A stretch of DNA of 40,549 nt from Eshraghiella sp045124255 (GTDB lineage Bacteria; Bacillota; Clostridia; Lachnospirales; Lachnospiraceae): the NCBI GenBank assembly GCA_045124255.1, contig JBGVLM010000042.1, forward strand, positions 1 through 40,549, written 5' to 3'. The position numbers and the translations under genes were made by a program. The stretch's first letter is position 1; every line of letters starts with the position of its first letter. This document shows, piece by piece, positions 25,829-35,014 of this stretch. The notes beneath the pieces are model-generated. The model ran no database searches. It had not been told where the DNA came from and saw nothing but the letters and a program-made list of their open reading frames with translations.

Positions 25829-28451
25829 CAGTAATGCCGGTACAGTTCAAAAAGCCTTTGATAAAAGGTTAATTATTGAAACTATTTTATTTATTATATA
25901 TGCCGTTCTGACGCTTATCGGTGCGCTTAATCATGAACTTTGGATTGATGAGGCTCAGGCGTGGAATATTGCCCGTGACAATGATTTTATGGGGATAATT
26001 AATGCGATGAGCTATGAGGGGCATCCGCCATTGTGGCATTTTATTTTACATATTTTTGCACTGATGGGATTCGGATGGAGAATTGTTCCGATTATAAGCT
26101 GGGCATTTAATGTAATTACAGTGGCACTAATAATCTATAAGTTTAAATTCAATACACTGCTTAAGGCGGCAATTATTTTTTCGGCAGGATTTCTTTTTTA
26201 TAATTCGGTCATTTCCAGGGTATATTGTCTGATTCCGCTGATTTTATGCTGTATTGCACTTGCATATCCGAACAGAAAGAAATATCCGCTTCTGTACGGA
26301 GGTCTGGTTGCGCTGCTTGCCAATACGCATGTGTTTGTCTGCGGAATCGTGGGTGCATTGGGAATCCTTATGCTGGTTGACCTTTTTAAGGATTGGAAGA
26401 AAAATAAATTTAAAAATAATATGCTTAATATAGCGGGGCTCATTATTGCGGCTGCAGGTGTGCTGATTCTGATTTTCATGATTTTTAACTCCATGGAAAA
26501 TAACTGTGATTTTGAGGGCAAAACAATTTCTTTTGATTATGTGGTTAAGAAATTTATGTACAGCTTTGAGAATATTGCCGTAGTGGCAGTATCGAATATA
26601 CAGGAGCAGACTTTGGCAAGCTCTTTGTGGGCTGTTCCAATCAAAACAATGTTTATTGTAATGCTGTTACTCCTGTTAAGAAGACCGAGAGCATTTCTTA
26701 TCGAGGGAATATTTGTCGTTTTTTACATAATTGTTTGTGAAGTAATCTGGATTACACTGCCTAACCGTGCTGCAATTTTTCTTTTCTCATTTGCTTTTTC
26801 GGCATATATTGCAAGGCAGGAGCGTCCGATTAAGGCTGACAAAATATCTGCTGATAAAATCAGCAGCAGCTTATTAAAGAAATTAGTCGGTTTTGTTTCA
26901 AAATGTTATAAAAATGATTTGAAAATATATGAGGCTGTTTTATGTATTACAATGGCAATTACGATTCCGATTGGTGCCTCATATCTTTTTCAGGATTATT
27001 ATAAGGATTTTAATGCATGGCGTAAGGTTGCAGACTATATAGAAGACAATATTGATGAGAAATCGATTATAGTTACTGAGTATGACGGAGTTCCGGAACT
27101 GTCAGCATATCTGCCGGAACGGGAAATATATAATTTAATATACGCAGATTATTATACCTACATCAGCCATAAACAGTTTCCGGACAGAATGGATTATGAG
27201 AAAATATGCAGTGATTTGTCACAGTATGAGCATATATACTATCTGGAGTACAGTTCGGGTTTTAGTGAACCGAATTATGAAAATTCAGTGCTGGTTGTAA
27301 ATGAGGGCTTACAGTTATATGCAAATATGATTTTTGCGGAACTCGTTGAACTTGACGACGCTTCTCTTTATAAGAAGGTTACGGAATATAATAAAATGAG
27401 GGAATTGATGGATAATTCAGATGAGGATGATATAGGAAACATTGAAAATACGGAAAATATTACTGAATTTGAATATCCGTTGGATGAGAATGTTGAGGAT
27501 GGCATTGAGATTGATTTAACACTTGCTGATGCAGTCAGGGCAGAATTGGGATATGCCCCGGAGCATACGCTTACACGCAGTGATTTGGAGAGTGTAACTT
27601 ATCTTGGTGTTTTTGAAACACCGGTAACTTCATTGAGAGGTGTGTCTTTTCTTATAAATCTGTCAGAAATTCACATAAGCAGCGGGTATATTGAGGATAT
27701 CAGTGAATTGAACGGATTACAGAATTTATCCTCAATTGATATATCAAACTGTTATATTGAGAGCATTCCTGATTTGTCGGACTGCCCAATGCTGACATCC
27801 TTATATCTTGTAAATAATCTTGTGAAGGATATTTCTCCTGTTATGGATATTCCTTCCATCAGATATTTGAGTCTTGAGAATAACCGAATATCAAGCCTTG
27901 CGGCAATAAAGGATATTACATGGCTTGACGGACTTGGTATTGATAACAACTGTATTCTTGATTACTATCTGATTGAGACTAATGAAAAACTTATTACGGC
28001 GATTAACAATGCTTCACAGGCACAGTATGCACAAATGCTTGAGACGGAGAACAGGGCAAAGGAAATTGTTGCCGGATTTGGCAGTCAGGAGTCTGAACTC
28101 GAGCTTGAGAAGCTTATTTATCAGTATATAATTGATAATATGGAATACGAAATAGTGTCAGGTCCTATGGCGGCATTTGGGTATTACGGAATTTTTGATG
28201 GTGTCGGTGTGTGCGGTAATTATGCAGAGGCCTTCTGTCTGCTTGCCTGTCATGCCGGGCTGGAGACTTATGTATGTTCAAGCGAAACCCATGCATGGAA
28301 TATTGTCAAAATTGACGGACAGTATTATCACTGTGATGCACTATGGGATGAGGGCGAGGAAATATGGATATATTTCAATCGCAGCGGAGAATATATTTCC
28401 GGTATTTCAGACCATGAATATGATGTGAGACGTTATCCGTTCTGCGAGTGA
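25821..28451 (+). CDS. GT-C-type membrane protein fused to LRR and transglutaminase-like domains
   Basis: The 876-residue protein has an unusual order. Residues ~15-385 hold about ten hydrophobic helices with the first-loop motif WIDEAQAW and EGHPPLWH, typical of GT-C polyprenyl-phosphate sugar transferases (ArnT/PMT-like). A soluble segment (~390-560) follows. Next come four or five leucine-rich units (~600-735: LSEIHISSG, LSSIDISNC, LTSLYLVNN, IRYLSLENN). The C-terminus is a transglutaminase/protease-like domain with Cys798 (GVCGNYAEAF), His824 (THAWN) and Asp839 (YHCDALWD), a complete triad. If the GT-C topology holds, the LRR and transglutaminase parts lie outside the membrane. One open frame spans all of it, with no ribosome binding site between the parts, so the fusion is real in this sequence. 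It starts inside the tail of the nuclease pseudogene. The glycan and protein substrates are unknown. Confidence 0.8.
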   Translation: MSNSNAGTVQKAFDKRLIIETILFIIYAVLTLIGALNHELWIDEAQAWNIARDNDFMGIINAMSYEGHPPLWHFILHIFALMGFGWRIVPIISWAFNVITVALIIYKFKFNTLLKAAIIFSAGFLFYNSVISRVYCLIPLILCCIALAYPNRKKYPLLYGGLVALLANTHVFVCGIVGALGILMLVDLFKDWKKNKFKNNMLNIAGLIIAAAGVLILIFMIFNSMENNCDFEGKTISFDYVVKKFMYSFENIAVVAVSNIQEQTLASSLWAVPIKTMFIVMLLLLLRRPRAFLIEGIFVVFYIIVCEVIWITLPNRAAIFLFSFAFSAYIARQERPIKADKISADKISSSLLKKLVGFVSKCYKNDLKIYEAVLCITMAITIPIGASYLFQDYYKDFNAWRKVADYIEDNIDEKSIIVTEYDGVPELSAYLPEREIYNLIYADYYTYISHKQFPDRMDYEKICSDLSQYEHIYYLEYSSGFSEPNYENSVLVVNEGLQLYANMIFAELVELDDASLYKKVTEYNKMRELMDNSDEDDIGNIENTENITEFEYPLDENVEDGIEIDLTLADAVRAELGYAPEHTLTRSDLESVTYLGVFETPVTSLRGVSFLINLSEIHISSGYIEDISELNGLQNLSSIDISNCYIESIPDLSDCPMLTSLYLVNNLVKDISPVMDIPSIRYLSLENNRISSLAAIKDITWLDGLGIDNNCILDYYLIETNEKLITAINNASQAQYAQMLETENRAKEIVAGFGSQESELELEKLIYQYIIDNMEYEIVSGPMAAFGYYGIFDGVGVCGNYAEAFCLLACHAGLETYVCSSETHAWNIVKIDGQYYHCDALWDEGEEIWIYFNRSGEYISGISDHEYDVRRYPFCE

Positions 28452-28470
28452 TAATGGAAGGATAAAAAAT

Positions 28471-28941
28471 ATGAATATCAGAAGAGCAGTTAAAACAGAT
28501 ATGAAAGGAATAAATAAGCTTTTGGAGCAGGTTCTGATGGTGCACCATAACGGCCGTCCGGATTTGTTTAAAGCTAATGCAAAGAAATATACGGATGAGG
28601 AGCTTTCAATAATAATTGAGGATGATGACAAGCCGATTTTCGTCGCTGTTGATGAACAGAACGAGGTTATGGGATATGCTTTCTGTATGTTTGTTCAGCA
28701 CATTGACAACAATATTCTGACAGATATAAAAAGTCTGTATATTGATGATTTATGTGTTGATGAGGCAATAAGAGGAAAACACATCGGAAAGTACTTATAT
28801 GAATACGTAGCTGATTTTGCAAAGGAGCAGGGCTGCTATAATCTGACACTGAATGTCTGGTCATGCAATGAAAGTGCCATGCGGTTTTATGAGAAATGCG
28901 GACTTGTACCTCAGAAAACAGGAATGGAGAAAATTTTATAA
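28471..28941 (+). CDS. GNAT family N-acetyltransferase
   Basis: The 156-residue GNAT fold has N-terminal NIRRAVKTDMKGI (beta1-alpha1), the central strand DDLCVDEAIRGKHIGKYLYEY with the acetyl-CoA loop (RGKHIG, a variant of Q/RxxGxG/A), and C-terminal NESAMRFYEKCGL. It transfers acetyl from acetyl-CoA to an amine; the substrate is not deducible. It begins 19 bases after the fused membrane protein, with GGAAGGA before the ATG, and is probably co-transcribed. No clear terminator follows. The 148 bases before the next gene are AT-rich without a convincing promoter. Confidence 0.88.
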   Translation: MNIRRAVKTDMKGINKLLEQVLMVHHNGRPDLFKANAKKYTDEELSIIIEDDDKPIFVAVDEQNEVMGYAFCMFVQHIDNNILTDIKSLYIDDLCVDEAIRGKHIGKYLYEYVADFAKEQGCYNLTLNVWSCNESAMRFYEKCGLVPQKTGMEKIL

Positions 28942-29089
28942 GAACTGACAGGCCGTAACGCTTTGTGCATTGTGAAAAGCTTACATTCACCTAAAAAACA
29001 CTTTTTTTCACGTTGATACCACTTTTTGGACAATATTTCTCCTTTTTTATTTTTTATTATTATAAAAAATATTGAAAGGAATAAATATA

Positions 29090-30793
29090 ATGTATATTTT
29101 AAAAAATGCCCTTAGAAGTATCTCAAGGTCTAAGGGAAGAAATTTACTGATTGGAATAATAGTCTTTGTAATTGCTGTTTCTGCATGCCTTGGACTGTCA
29201 ATAAGGCAGGCTGCCAGAACAGCAGAGAAAGAGGCTTTGGAAGGTGTTACAATAACGGCTCAGATTTCCGTTGATAGAAGTTCAATGATGAGTAACATGA
29301 AAAATCAGGCACAGGGCGGCTTCGATAAGGATGCATTTAAGGAGGCTCTGACAGGTACAGCCTCTCTTACAGTTGAAGAAATGCTTGAATATGCAGAACT
29401 TGATTCGGTTGAGGATTTCTACTATGCAGCTACCATTTCAATGAACGGAAATGATGATTTTGAGCCGGTGAGTTCTAATTCCTCATCAGGTACTTTTGAT
29501 GTTGATGATGAGAGTACGGAGGATGAAGAGGACAACAGTGAGAGCAATATAAGCTTTGGCAATAATCAGTCGGCGGATATACCGCAGATGGGCGGAATGG
29601 ATAATTCCAAGGAATTGGGCGGTTTTCAGATGGGAACATTCGGAACACAGGGAGATTTCACCGTGGTTGGCTACAGCTCTGATAGTGCAATGACGGATTT
29701 CATTAACAAAACAAGCTACATAACAGATGGAGTTATGTTTGACGAAGGCACGGAGGAATATCAGTGCGTGATTTCGGATGAGCTTGCTGCTTACAATGAC
29801 CTTGGGGTCGGAGATGAAATTACGATTGTGAATCCTAATAACGAAGAGGAAAGCTATACTCTTTCAATAGTCGGAATATATGTAAATACACAGTCAACTG
29901 TTTCACAGAGTAACATGATGGGTGGATTTTCAACATCAACCGATTCTGCGAATCAGATTTATTTAAGCTATAATGCACTCAAAAATATTTTGGATATCTC
30001 AGAGGAGAATGCAGAGGTTACAACTGATGAGAATACAGGAATAACTACAACAACTGCAATACCTGAGCAGGTATCCGGTACATATGTTTTTGCAACTGCA
30101 GAGGATTACGGGAAGTTTGCAGAGGAGGTATATGAGGCAGGACTGAGCGAAGAATATGCAGTAAGTTCTTCGGATGCATCGCAGTATGAGCAGAGTATCG
30201 TTCCATTGGAGAATCTCAGTGCAATGTCAATGTATTTTCTTGCTGTTGTGCTCGGAATAGGTGCAGTGGTACTGATTGTGCTTAACATTTTCAGCGTAAG
30301 GGAGAGAAAATACGAGGTTGGAGCCTTAACTGCAATCGGAATGAAAAAATATAAGGTGTCATTGCAGTTTTTGACTGAAATACTTACCGTAACAATTGTT
30401 GCCGTATTCTTAGGTGCAATCGTCGGTTCCGTTACATCCGTACCTGTAACAAATGCCTTGCTTGCAAGCCAGATTGCTGCTCAGGAGTCAGAGGCTGATT
30501 CTGTTGAGGAAGCATTTGGAAGACAACAGAATATGGGCGGAATGCAGGGTAATATTCCGGATAATATGCAGGGAGGAAAGCAGCCGGATAATCTGTCAAT
30601 CGGCAATAAAAATATAAGTGAATTAAAAACACAGGCAGTTGAATATATTTCAGAGGTTTCCTCTGCAACTGATTTTTCAGTACTTTTGAAGCTGTTGGGA
30701 ATAGGGGTGGCACTGGCACTTGCAGCCGGTGCGGCGTCGGTAATATTTATTATGAGATATGACCCGCTCAAAATACTTGCAAATCGTGATTAG
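29090..30793 (+). CDS. ABC transporter permease, MacB/FtsX type
   Basis: A permease of about 567 residues with four helices: one N-terminal (after RSISRSKGRNLLIG) and three C-terminal (starting ~380, ~430 and ~535), the MacB/FtsX layout. The large extracytoplasmic part (~40-375) contains a MacB_PCD-like core. It also has two low-complexity acidic/Gly-Met-Gln-rich stretches: DVDDESTEDEEDNSES with QMGGMDNSKELGGF in the large loop, and NMGGMQGN repeats (~475-500) in the loop between helices 3 and 4. The C-terminus MRYDPLKILANRD is typical. The start is ATG 29090, with AAAGGA ten bases upstream; an in-frame TTG at 29072 precedes that site. The partner ATPase follows 11 bases later. Such exporters move peptides, lipoproteins or drugs; the cargo is unknown. 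Confidence 0.9.
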   Translation: MYILKNALRSISRSKGRNLLIGIIVFVIAVSACLGLSIRQAARTAEKEALEGVTITAQISVDRSSMMSNMKNQAQGGFDKDAFKEALTGTASLTVEEMLEYAELDSVEDFYYAATISMNGNDDFEPVSSNSSSGTFDVDDESTEDEEDNSESNISFGNNQSADIPQMGGMDNSKELGGFQMGTFGTQGDFTVVGYSSDSAMTDFINKTSYITDGVMFDEGTEEYQCVISDELAAYNDLGVGDEITIVNPNNEEESYTLSIVGIYVNTQSTVSQSNMMGGFSTSTDSANQIYLSYNALKNILDISEENAEVTTDENTGITTTTAIPEQVSGTYVFATAEDYGKFAEEVYEAGLSEEYAVSSSDASQYEQSIVPLENLSAMSMYFLAVVLGIGAVVLIVLNIFSVRERKYEVGALTAIGMKKYKVSLQFLTEILTVTIVAVFLGAIVGSVTSVPVTNALLASQIAAQESEADSVEEAFGRQQNMGGMQGNIPDNMQGGKQPDNLSIGNKNISELKTQAVEYISEVSSATDFSVLLKLLGIGVALALAAGAASVIFIMRYDPLKILANRD

Positions 30794-30804
30794 GAGGAAA
30801 CAAA

Positions 30805-31446
30805 ATGGCTATTTTAAAACTTGACAATATTTCGTATGGCTACAATAAGAATAAAAAAGTACTGAACGGTATTAATTATGAATTTGAAAACGGTCATATT
30901 TATTCAATAGTTGGTAAATCAGGAGCCGGAAAGACAACGCTTCTGTCCGTTCTGTCGGGTCTTGCGGAGCCGTCAGAGGGTGAAATATATTATAATGATA
31001 AATCAATTAAGAAAATTAACAAATATGATTACAGAAGCCGATATGTCGGAGTTGTGTTTCAGAGTTTTAATCTGTTAACAAAGCTTACTGCTCTCGAAAA
31101 TGTTATTTTATCAATGGATATATCCGGAATAAAACTCAAAAATAAAAAAGAAAGGGCTTATGAACTGCTCGAAAGTGTAGGACTTGACAGGGATGAGGCA
31201 AACCGCAGGGTGCTTAAATTATCCGGCGGGCAGCAGCAGAGAGTTGCAATCGCAAGAGCATTGTCATATGACCCTGAAATTATTCTTGCTGATGAACCGA
31301 CCGGAAATCTTGACGGAGAGACACAGAAGGAAATACTTGATATATTCAGAAAACTTGCAGAACAGGGCAAATGTATAATACTCGTTACACATTCTCCGGA
31401 GGTTGCAAAAAAATCGGATTATGTATATGAATTAAAAAAAGCTTAG
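30805..31446 (+). CDS. ABC transporter ATP-binding protein (LolD/MacB-like)
   Basis: This 213-residue ATPase has Walker A GKSGAGKTTLL, a Q-loop (VVFQSFNLL), the signature LSGGQQQRVAIARAL, Walker B ILADEPTGNLD and the switch His (THSPEV). All catalytic residues are present. It powers the permease encoded just upstream; AGGAGG precedes the ATG, and the pair form a two-gene transporter operon. No terminator hairpin is evident in the ~90 bases before the next promoter. Confidence 0.95.
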   Translation: MAILKLDNISYGYNKNKKVLNGINYEFENGHIYSIVGKSGAGKTTLLSVLSGLAEPSEGEIYYNDKSIKKINKYDYRSRYVGVVFQSFNLLTKLTALENVILSMDISGIKLKNKKERAYELLESVGLDRDEANRRVLKLSGGQQQRVAIARALSYDPEIILADEPTGNLDGETQKEILDIFRKLAEQGKCIILVTHSPEVAKKSDYVYELKKA

Positions 31447-31534
31447 GTAATTATTAACATATCTGTATTGCCGAACTGACCCTAAATGTCATACCTAAAA
31501 TCATGTTAAAAATGTACTAAAATTGTATATTTTG

Positions 31535-31563
31535 TTGAAAAAATATAGTGAAATTGTTATAAT
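31535..31563 (+). promoter_or_regulatory. promoter of the hydrogenase-like sensor gene
   Basis: TTGAAA (31535-31540), exactly 17 bases, TATAAT (31558-31563), 69 bases before the ATG at 31633. Confidence 0.7.
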
Positions 31564-31632
31564 AATTTAACAGAGTGTGATAAAATTTTTCGTTTTATCG
31601 TGAATAATAACATAATAAAGGGAGGACACAAT

Positions 31633-33582
31633 ATGTCAGAAGTACAGAAGGGATTGGTATACACCAATGAGAATTGTATCGGATGCAATAAGTGTATATC
31701 AGTATGCCCGGTTATTACAGCTAATAAAGCGGTGGTTAAGGACGGAAAAACGGTTATAGAGGTTAATCCTGATAACTGTATTGGGTGCGGTTCATGTTTT
31801 GACGCATGCGAGCATGGTGCAAGAAGCTTTAATGATGATACGGAGGCTTTTTTTGATGCATTAAAGAAGGGTGAGAAGATATCGATTTTGCTTGCTCCGG
31901 CGTTTGCGGCAAACTATCCTAATGAGTATAAGAAGATTCTCGGAGGCTTGAAGAAGCTTGGTGTAAACCGCATTATCAGTGTCAGCTTTGGTGCGGATAT
32001 TACGACATGGGCCTATATTAATTACATAACAGAGCATAATTTTACGGGCGGAATTTCGCAGCCATGTCCTGCGGTGGTTAATTATATAGAAAGATACATT
32101 CCGGAGCTGCTTCCAAAATTAATGCCGGTACACAGTCCGATGATGTGTTCCGCAATTTATGTTAAGAAATATATGAAGGTTACTGATAAGCTTGCATTTA
32201 TCAGTCCTTGTATTGCCAAGAAATCAGAGATTTCTGATGAGAATAATAAAGGATATATATCATATAATGTTACTTTTGAGCATCTGATGGAATATGTCCG
32301 CAGAAATAAGATTACAGGTACGCCTGTTACAGATGAGATAGAATATGGTCTGGGTTCAATTTATCCTATGCCGGGCGGACTTAAGGAGAACGTATACTGG
32401 TTCTGCGGTGAAGATGTGTTTATCCGCCAGATAGAAGGCGAGAAGCATGTATATCATTTCCTTGAGAAATATAAGAGCAGAGTTATGGACGGAAGGGAGC
32501 TTCCGTTTATGGTGGACGCATTAAGCTGTGCACAGGGCTGCTTATACGGAACAGGTGTTGAGGAATCCAAGACCGTGAACGAAGATACACTTTATGAAAT
32601 TCAGCGTATTAAGGCAGCAGGCAAGAAAGCAAAGGGCGGTGCATGGCAGGTAAAGAGCAGTCCTAAACAGCGTCTTGCCGCATTGAATAAGCAGTTTAAA
32701 AATCTTGATTTGAATGATTTTATCCGTAAATATACTGATAAGTCAGCGGGAAGGGTAATTTCTAAGCCTGATACTCAGGAGATGGAGAGAATTTTTGCAA
32801 GTATGCATAAGGACACACCTGAGGCAAGAAAGATTAACTGCGGCTCATGCGGATATGAGTCCTGTAGGGATATGGTTACGGCAATACATAATGGTAATAA
32901 CTACAGAGAGAACTGTATACATTATGTAAAGGATGCTGTTCTCAGGGAAAAAGCCAGGGAACAGGAGATTTCTTTGGAAATTGAAGCTAAGAACAGAGAG
33001 ATAACGGAGAAGAACAGTGCAATCAGCGAAATGGTTGAGATTGCTAATGAGGATTTTAATTCCTTAAATATTTCTATTTCAGAGATGGTAAGCGGCAACA
33101 ATAATAATGCTGAGGAAAGCAGCAGAATCAGCGGTGATATGGTGGATGTGCTTAAGTTCTGCGATAAGCTTAAGGAATCCTTTGAAGTAATTAATGATTT
33201 GTTAAGAAAGCTTGAAAATAATAACAACAGCATTACACAGGTGGCAAGTCAGACGAATCTGCTTTCCCTTAATGCTTCCATTGAAGCGGCAAGAGCAGGA
33301 GAAGCAGGAAGAGGCTTTGCCGTAGTTGCGGAAGAGATTAAGAATTTAAGTGAGACCAGTAAGGACGCTGCTCTTAGCAGTAACTCCAATAAGGAAGAGA
33401 TTGTAAGAGCCATGAATGTTCTTATTGATGAATCTGACAGACTGATTAAGATAATTGATGACGTTAATGAGAGAATCAGCAATCTGGCAGCAAGTACTGA
33501 GGAAATCGCAGCCTCTGCAACCGTGGTAGGTGAAGTTTCTGATGATTTGAGGGCTAAGTTTGAGGAACTGAGAAATCTTTAA
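31633..33582 (+). CDS. [FeFe]-hydrogenase-like domain protein with MCP signalling domain
   Basis: This 649-residue protein has no membrane helix. Residues ~12-65 carry two [4Fe-4S] ferredoxin motifs (CIGCNKCISVCP, CIGCGSCFDACEHG). Residues ~80-330 are an iron-only hydrogenase large-subunit domain retaining the four H-cluster cubane cysteines: Cys145 (QPCPAVV), Cys193 (SPCIAKKSE), Cys299 and Cys303 (SCAQGCLYG). The proton-relay cysteine that precedes the first ligand in catalytic enzymes (TSCCP) is replaced by Pro. A further Fe-S motif CGSCGYESC lies near 400. The C-terminus is a coiled-coil methyl-accepting chemotaxis hairpin (NLLSLNASIEAARAGEAGRG). I infer a soluble redox or H2 sensor of the sensory-hydrogenase (HydS, group C) kind rather than a fuel-making enzyme. 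The start is ATG 31633, with GGGAGG seven bases upstream; an earlier in-frame ATG at 31600 lacks a ribosome binding site. Confidence 0.88.
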   Translation: MSEVQKGLVYTNENCIGCNKCISVCPVITANKAVVKDGKTVIEVNPDNCIGCGSCFDACEHGARSFNDDTEAFFDALKKGEKISILLAPAFAANYPNEYKKILGGLKKLGVNRIISVSFGADITTWAYINYITEHNFTGGISQPCPAVVNYIERYIPELLPKLMPVHSPMMCSAIYVKKYMKVTDKLAFISPCIAKKSEISDENNKGYISYNVTFEHLMEYVRRNKITGTPVTDEIEYGLGSIYPMPGGLKENVYWFCGEDVFIRQIEGEKHVYHFLEKYKSRVMDGRELPFMVDALSCAQGCLYGTGVEESKTVNEDTLYEIQRIKAAGKKAKGGAWQVKSSPKQRLAALNKQFKNLDLNDFIRKYTDKSAGRVISKPDTQEMERIFASMHKDTPEARKINCGSCGYESCRDMVTAIHNGNNYRENCIHYVKDAVLREKAREQEISLEIEAKNREITEKNSAISEMVEIANEDFNSLNISISEMVSGNNNNAEESSRISGDMVDVLKFCDKLKESFEVINDLLRKLENNNNSITQVASQTNLLSLNASIEAARAGEAGRGFAVVAEEIKNLSETSKDAALSSNSNKEEIVRAMNVLIDESDRLIKIIDDVNERISNLAASTEEIAASATVVGEVSDDLRAKFEELRNL

Positions 33583-33653
33583 TAAAATTTTTTGGACCTG
33601 ATTTACGAGGACATCAATGAACATCCGTTTAAACATAAGCAAGGAGTTACATT

Positions 33654-34058
33654 ATGAGTGAATTTAATGACAGGGCAGATGAATTAAGAAATGCTCAGGG
33701 AGTGCATTATAACTGTGCACAGGCGGTTATTATCCCTTTTGCGGATAAGCTTGGTATGAATAAGGAACAGCTCTATAAGCTTACTTCTAATTTCGGAAGC
33801 GGAATGAGAAGGGGAGCAGCCTGTGGTGCAATTACGTCAGGTCTTATGGTACTTGGATTGTTTGGCGTTGATGATATGCAGACAATAAGCGATTATTACA
33901 ATCGTCTTAAGAAGAATCATCAGGACAGTCTGGATTGTGTGGACTTACTTCGAATCAACAAAGAAAACGGCGGTGATAAGAAGGTTCATTGTGATGGAAT
34001 GATACAGGAAGTAATTACCATTCTTGAAGATATTCTGACTCAAAAGGGCAAATTATAA
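33654..34058 (+). CDS. C_GCAxxG_C_C family protein
   Basis: The 134-residue protein has the spaced cysteines that name this family: NCAQAV, then RGAACGAITSG, then DCVDLL, then VHCDGM. The pattern suggests a redox or metal role, often beside electron-transfer genes; no enzymatic activity is established that I can cite. It lies 71 bases after the hydrogenase-like sensor and just before a radical SAM gene, which fits a redox or Fe-S neighbourhood. AAGGAG precedes the ATG. Confidence 0.88.
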   Translation: MSEFNDRADELRNAQGVHYNCAQAVIIPFADKLGMNKEQLYKLTSNFGSGMRRGAACGAITSGLMVLGLFGVDDMQTISDYYNRLKKNHQDSLDCVDLLRINKENGGDKKVHCDGMIQEVITILEDILTQKGKL

Positions 34059-34078
34059 TGTGATTGGAGGAGTTGCGG

Positions 34079-34942
34079 GTGCATTTTGTAAATGCAAAAG
34101 GAATCCTTTCAGCACATAACGGTATGAATATATACAGAGGATGTACGCATGGCTGTATATATTGTGACAGCAGGAGCAGATGCTATGGCTTTACACATGA
34201 TTTTGAGGATGTTGAAGTCAAGCAGAATGCTCCTGAATTGCTTGAAAAAGCACTTCGTTCAAAAAGAAAACCCTGTATGATAGGAACCGGGGCAATGAGC
34301 GACCCGTACATGCATTGCGAGGAGAAATTGGAGCTTACCAGAAGGTGTCTGGAGCTTATTAATCAATATGGCTTCGGAGCTGTGATTCAGACCAAATCCA
34401 ATAGAATTTTAAGAGATTTGGATTTATTAAAAAGTATTAATGAGAATGCAAAATGTGTGGTACAGATGACGCTTACGACCTATGATGAGAAGCTGTGCAG
34501 GATTCTGGAGCCTAATGTATCGACAACAAAGGAAAGGGTTGAGGCGTTAAAAATATTCCGAGATAACGGAATACCTACGATTGTATGGTTAACACCTATT
34601 CTGCCGTATATTAATGATACAATGGAGAATATTGAAGGCCTGCTTAACTATTGTATTGAAGCAGGGGTTCATGGCATAATTGTTTTTAAAATGGGTTTGA
34701 CATTAAGAGAGGGTGACAGGGAATATTTCTATCAGGCTTTGGATAAGTATTTTCCCGGAATGAGTGAGAAATATACCCAAAGGTATGGTTACGCATACGA
34801 TTTGCAAAGTGACAATAATAATGAATTGATGAAATTTTTTAAGGATACCTGTCAGAAAAATAATATTCTGTGTGAGGTGGACAAATGTTTTGATTATCTG
34901 TATGAATTTCCTGAGAAATATCATCAATTGACATGGTTTTAG
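34079..34942 (+). CDS. radical SAM protein (spore photoproduct lyase-related family)
   Basis: A 287-residue radical SAM enzyme with the cluster motif CTHGCIYC (CxxxCxxC) in NIYRGCTHGCIYCDSRS. Downstream are TGAMSDPYMHCEEKLELTR and VQMTLTTYDEKLCRILEPN, typical of the SplB-related radical SAM family often annotated Rv2578c-like. The [4Fe-4S] cluster cleaves S-adenosylmethionine to form a radical; the substrate of this branch is unknown. I choose GTG 34079, giving MHFVNAKGILS: GGAGGAG (34066-34072) lies 6 bases upstream, and homologues as I recall start at this point. A TTG at 34064 overlaps that site. The preceding stop is only 20 bases away. Confidence 0.85.
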   Translation: MHFVNAKGILSAHNGMNIYRGCTHGCIYCDSRSRCYGFTHDFEDVEVKQNAPELLEKALRSKRKPCMIGTGAMSDPYMHCEEKLELTRRCLELINQYGFGAVIQTKSNRILRDLDLLKSINENAKCVVQMTLTTYDEKLCRILEPNVSTTKERVEALKIFRDNGIPTIVWLTPILPYINDTMENIEGLLNYCIEAGVHGIIVFKMGLTLREGDREYFYQALDKYFPGMSEKYTQRYGYAYDLQSDNNNELMKFFKDTCQKNNILCEVDKCFDYLYEFPEKYHQLTWF

Positions 34943-34958
34943 AAGAAAATAAATTTTA

Positions 34959-34988
34959 ATGACATTTTATCGGCTCGCTGAATATAAT
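34959..34988 (+). promoter_or_regulatory. candidate promoter of the LysM-GH18 gene
   Basis: ATGACA (34959-34964), 18 bases, TATAAT (34983-34988), 26 bases before the ATG; GGGGAG supplies the ribosome binding site. It does not look like a sporulation sigma-E or sigma-G promoter. Confidence 0.4.
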
Positions 34989-35014
34989 ATCCAAATGCTG
35001 TTTGGGGAGAATAT

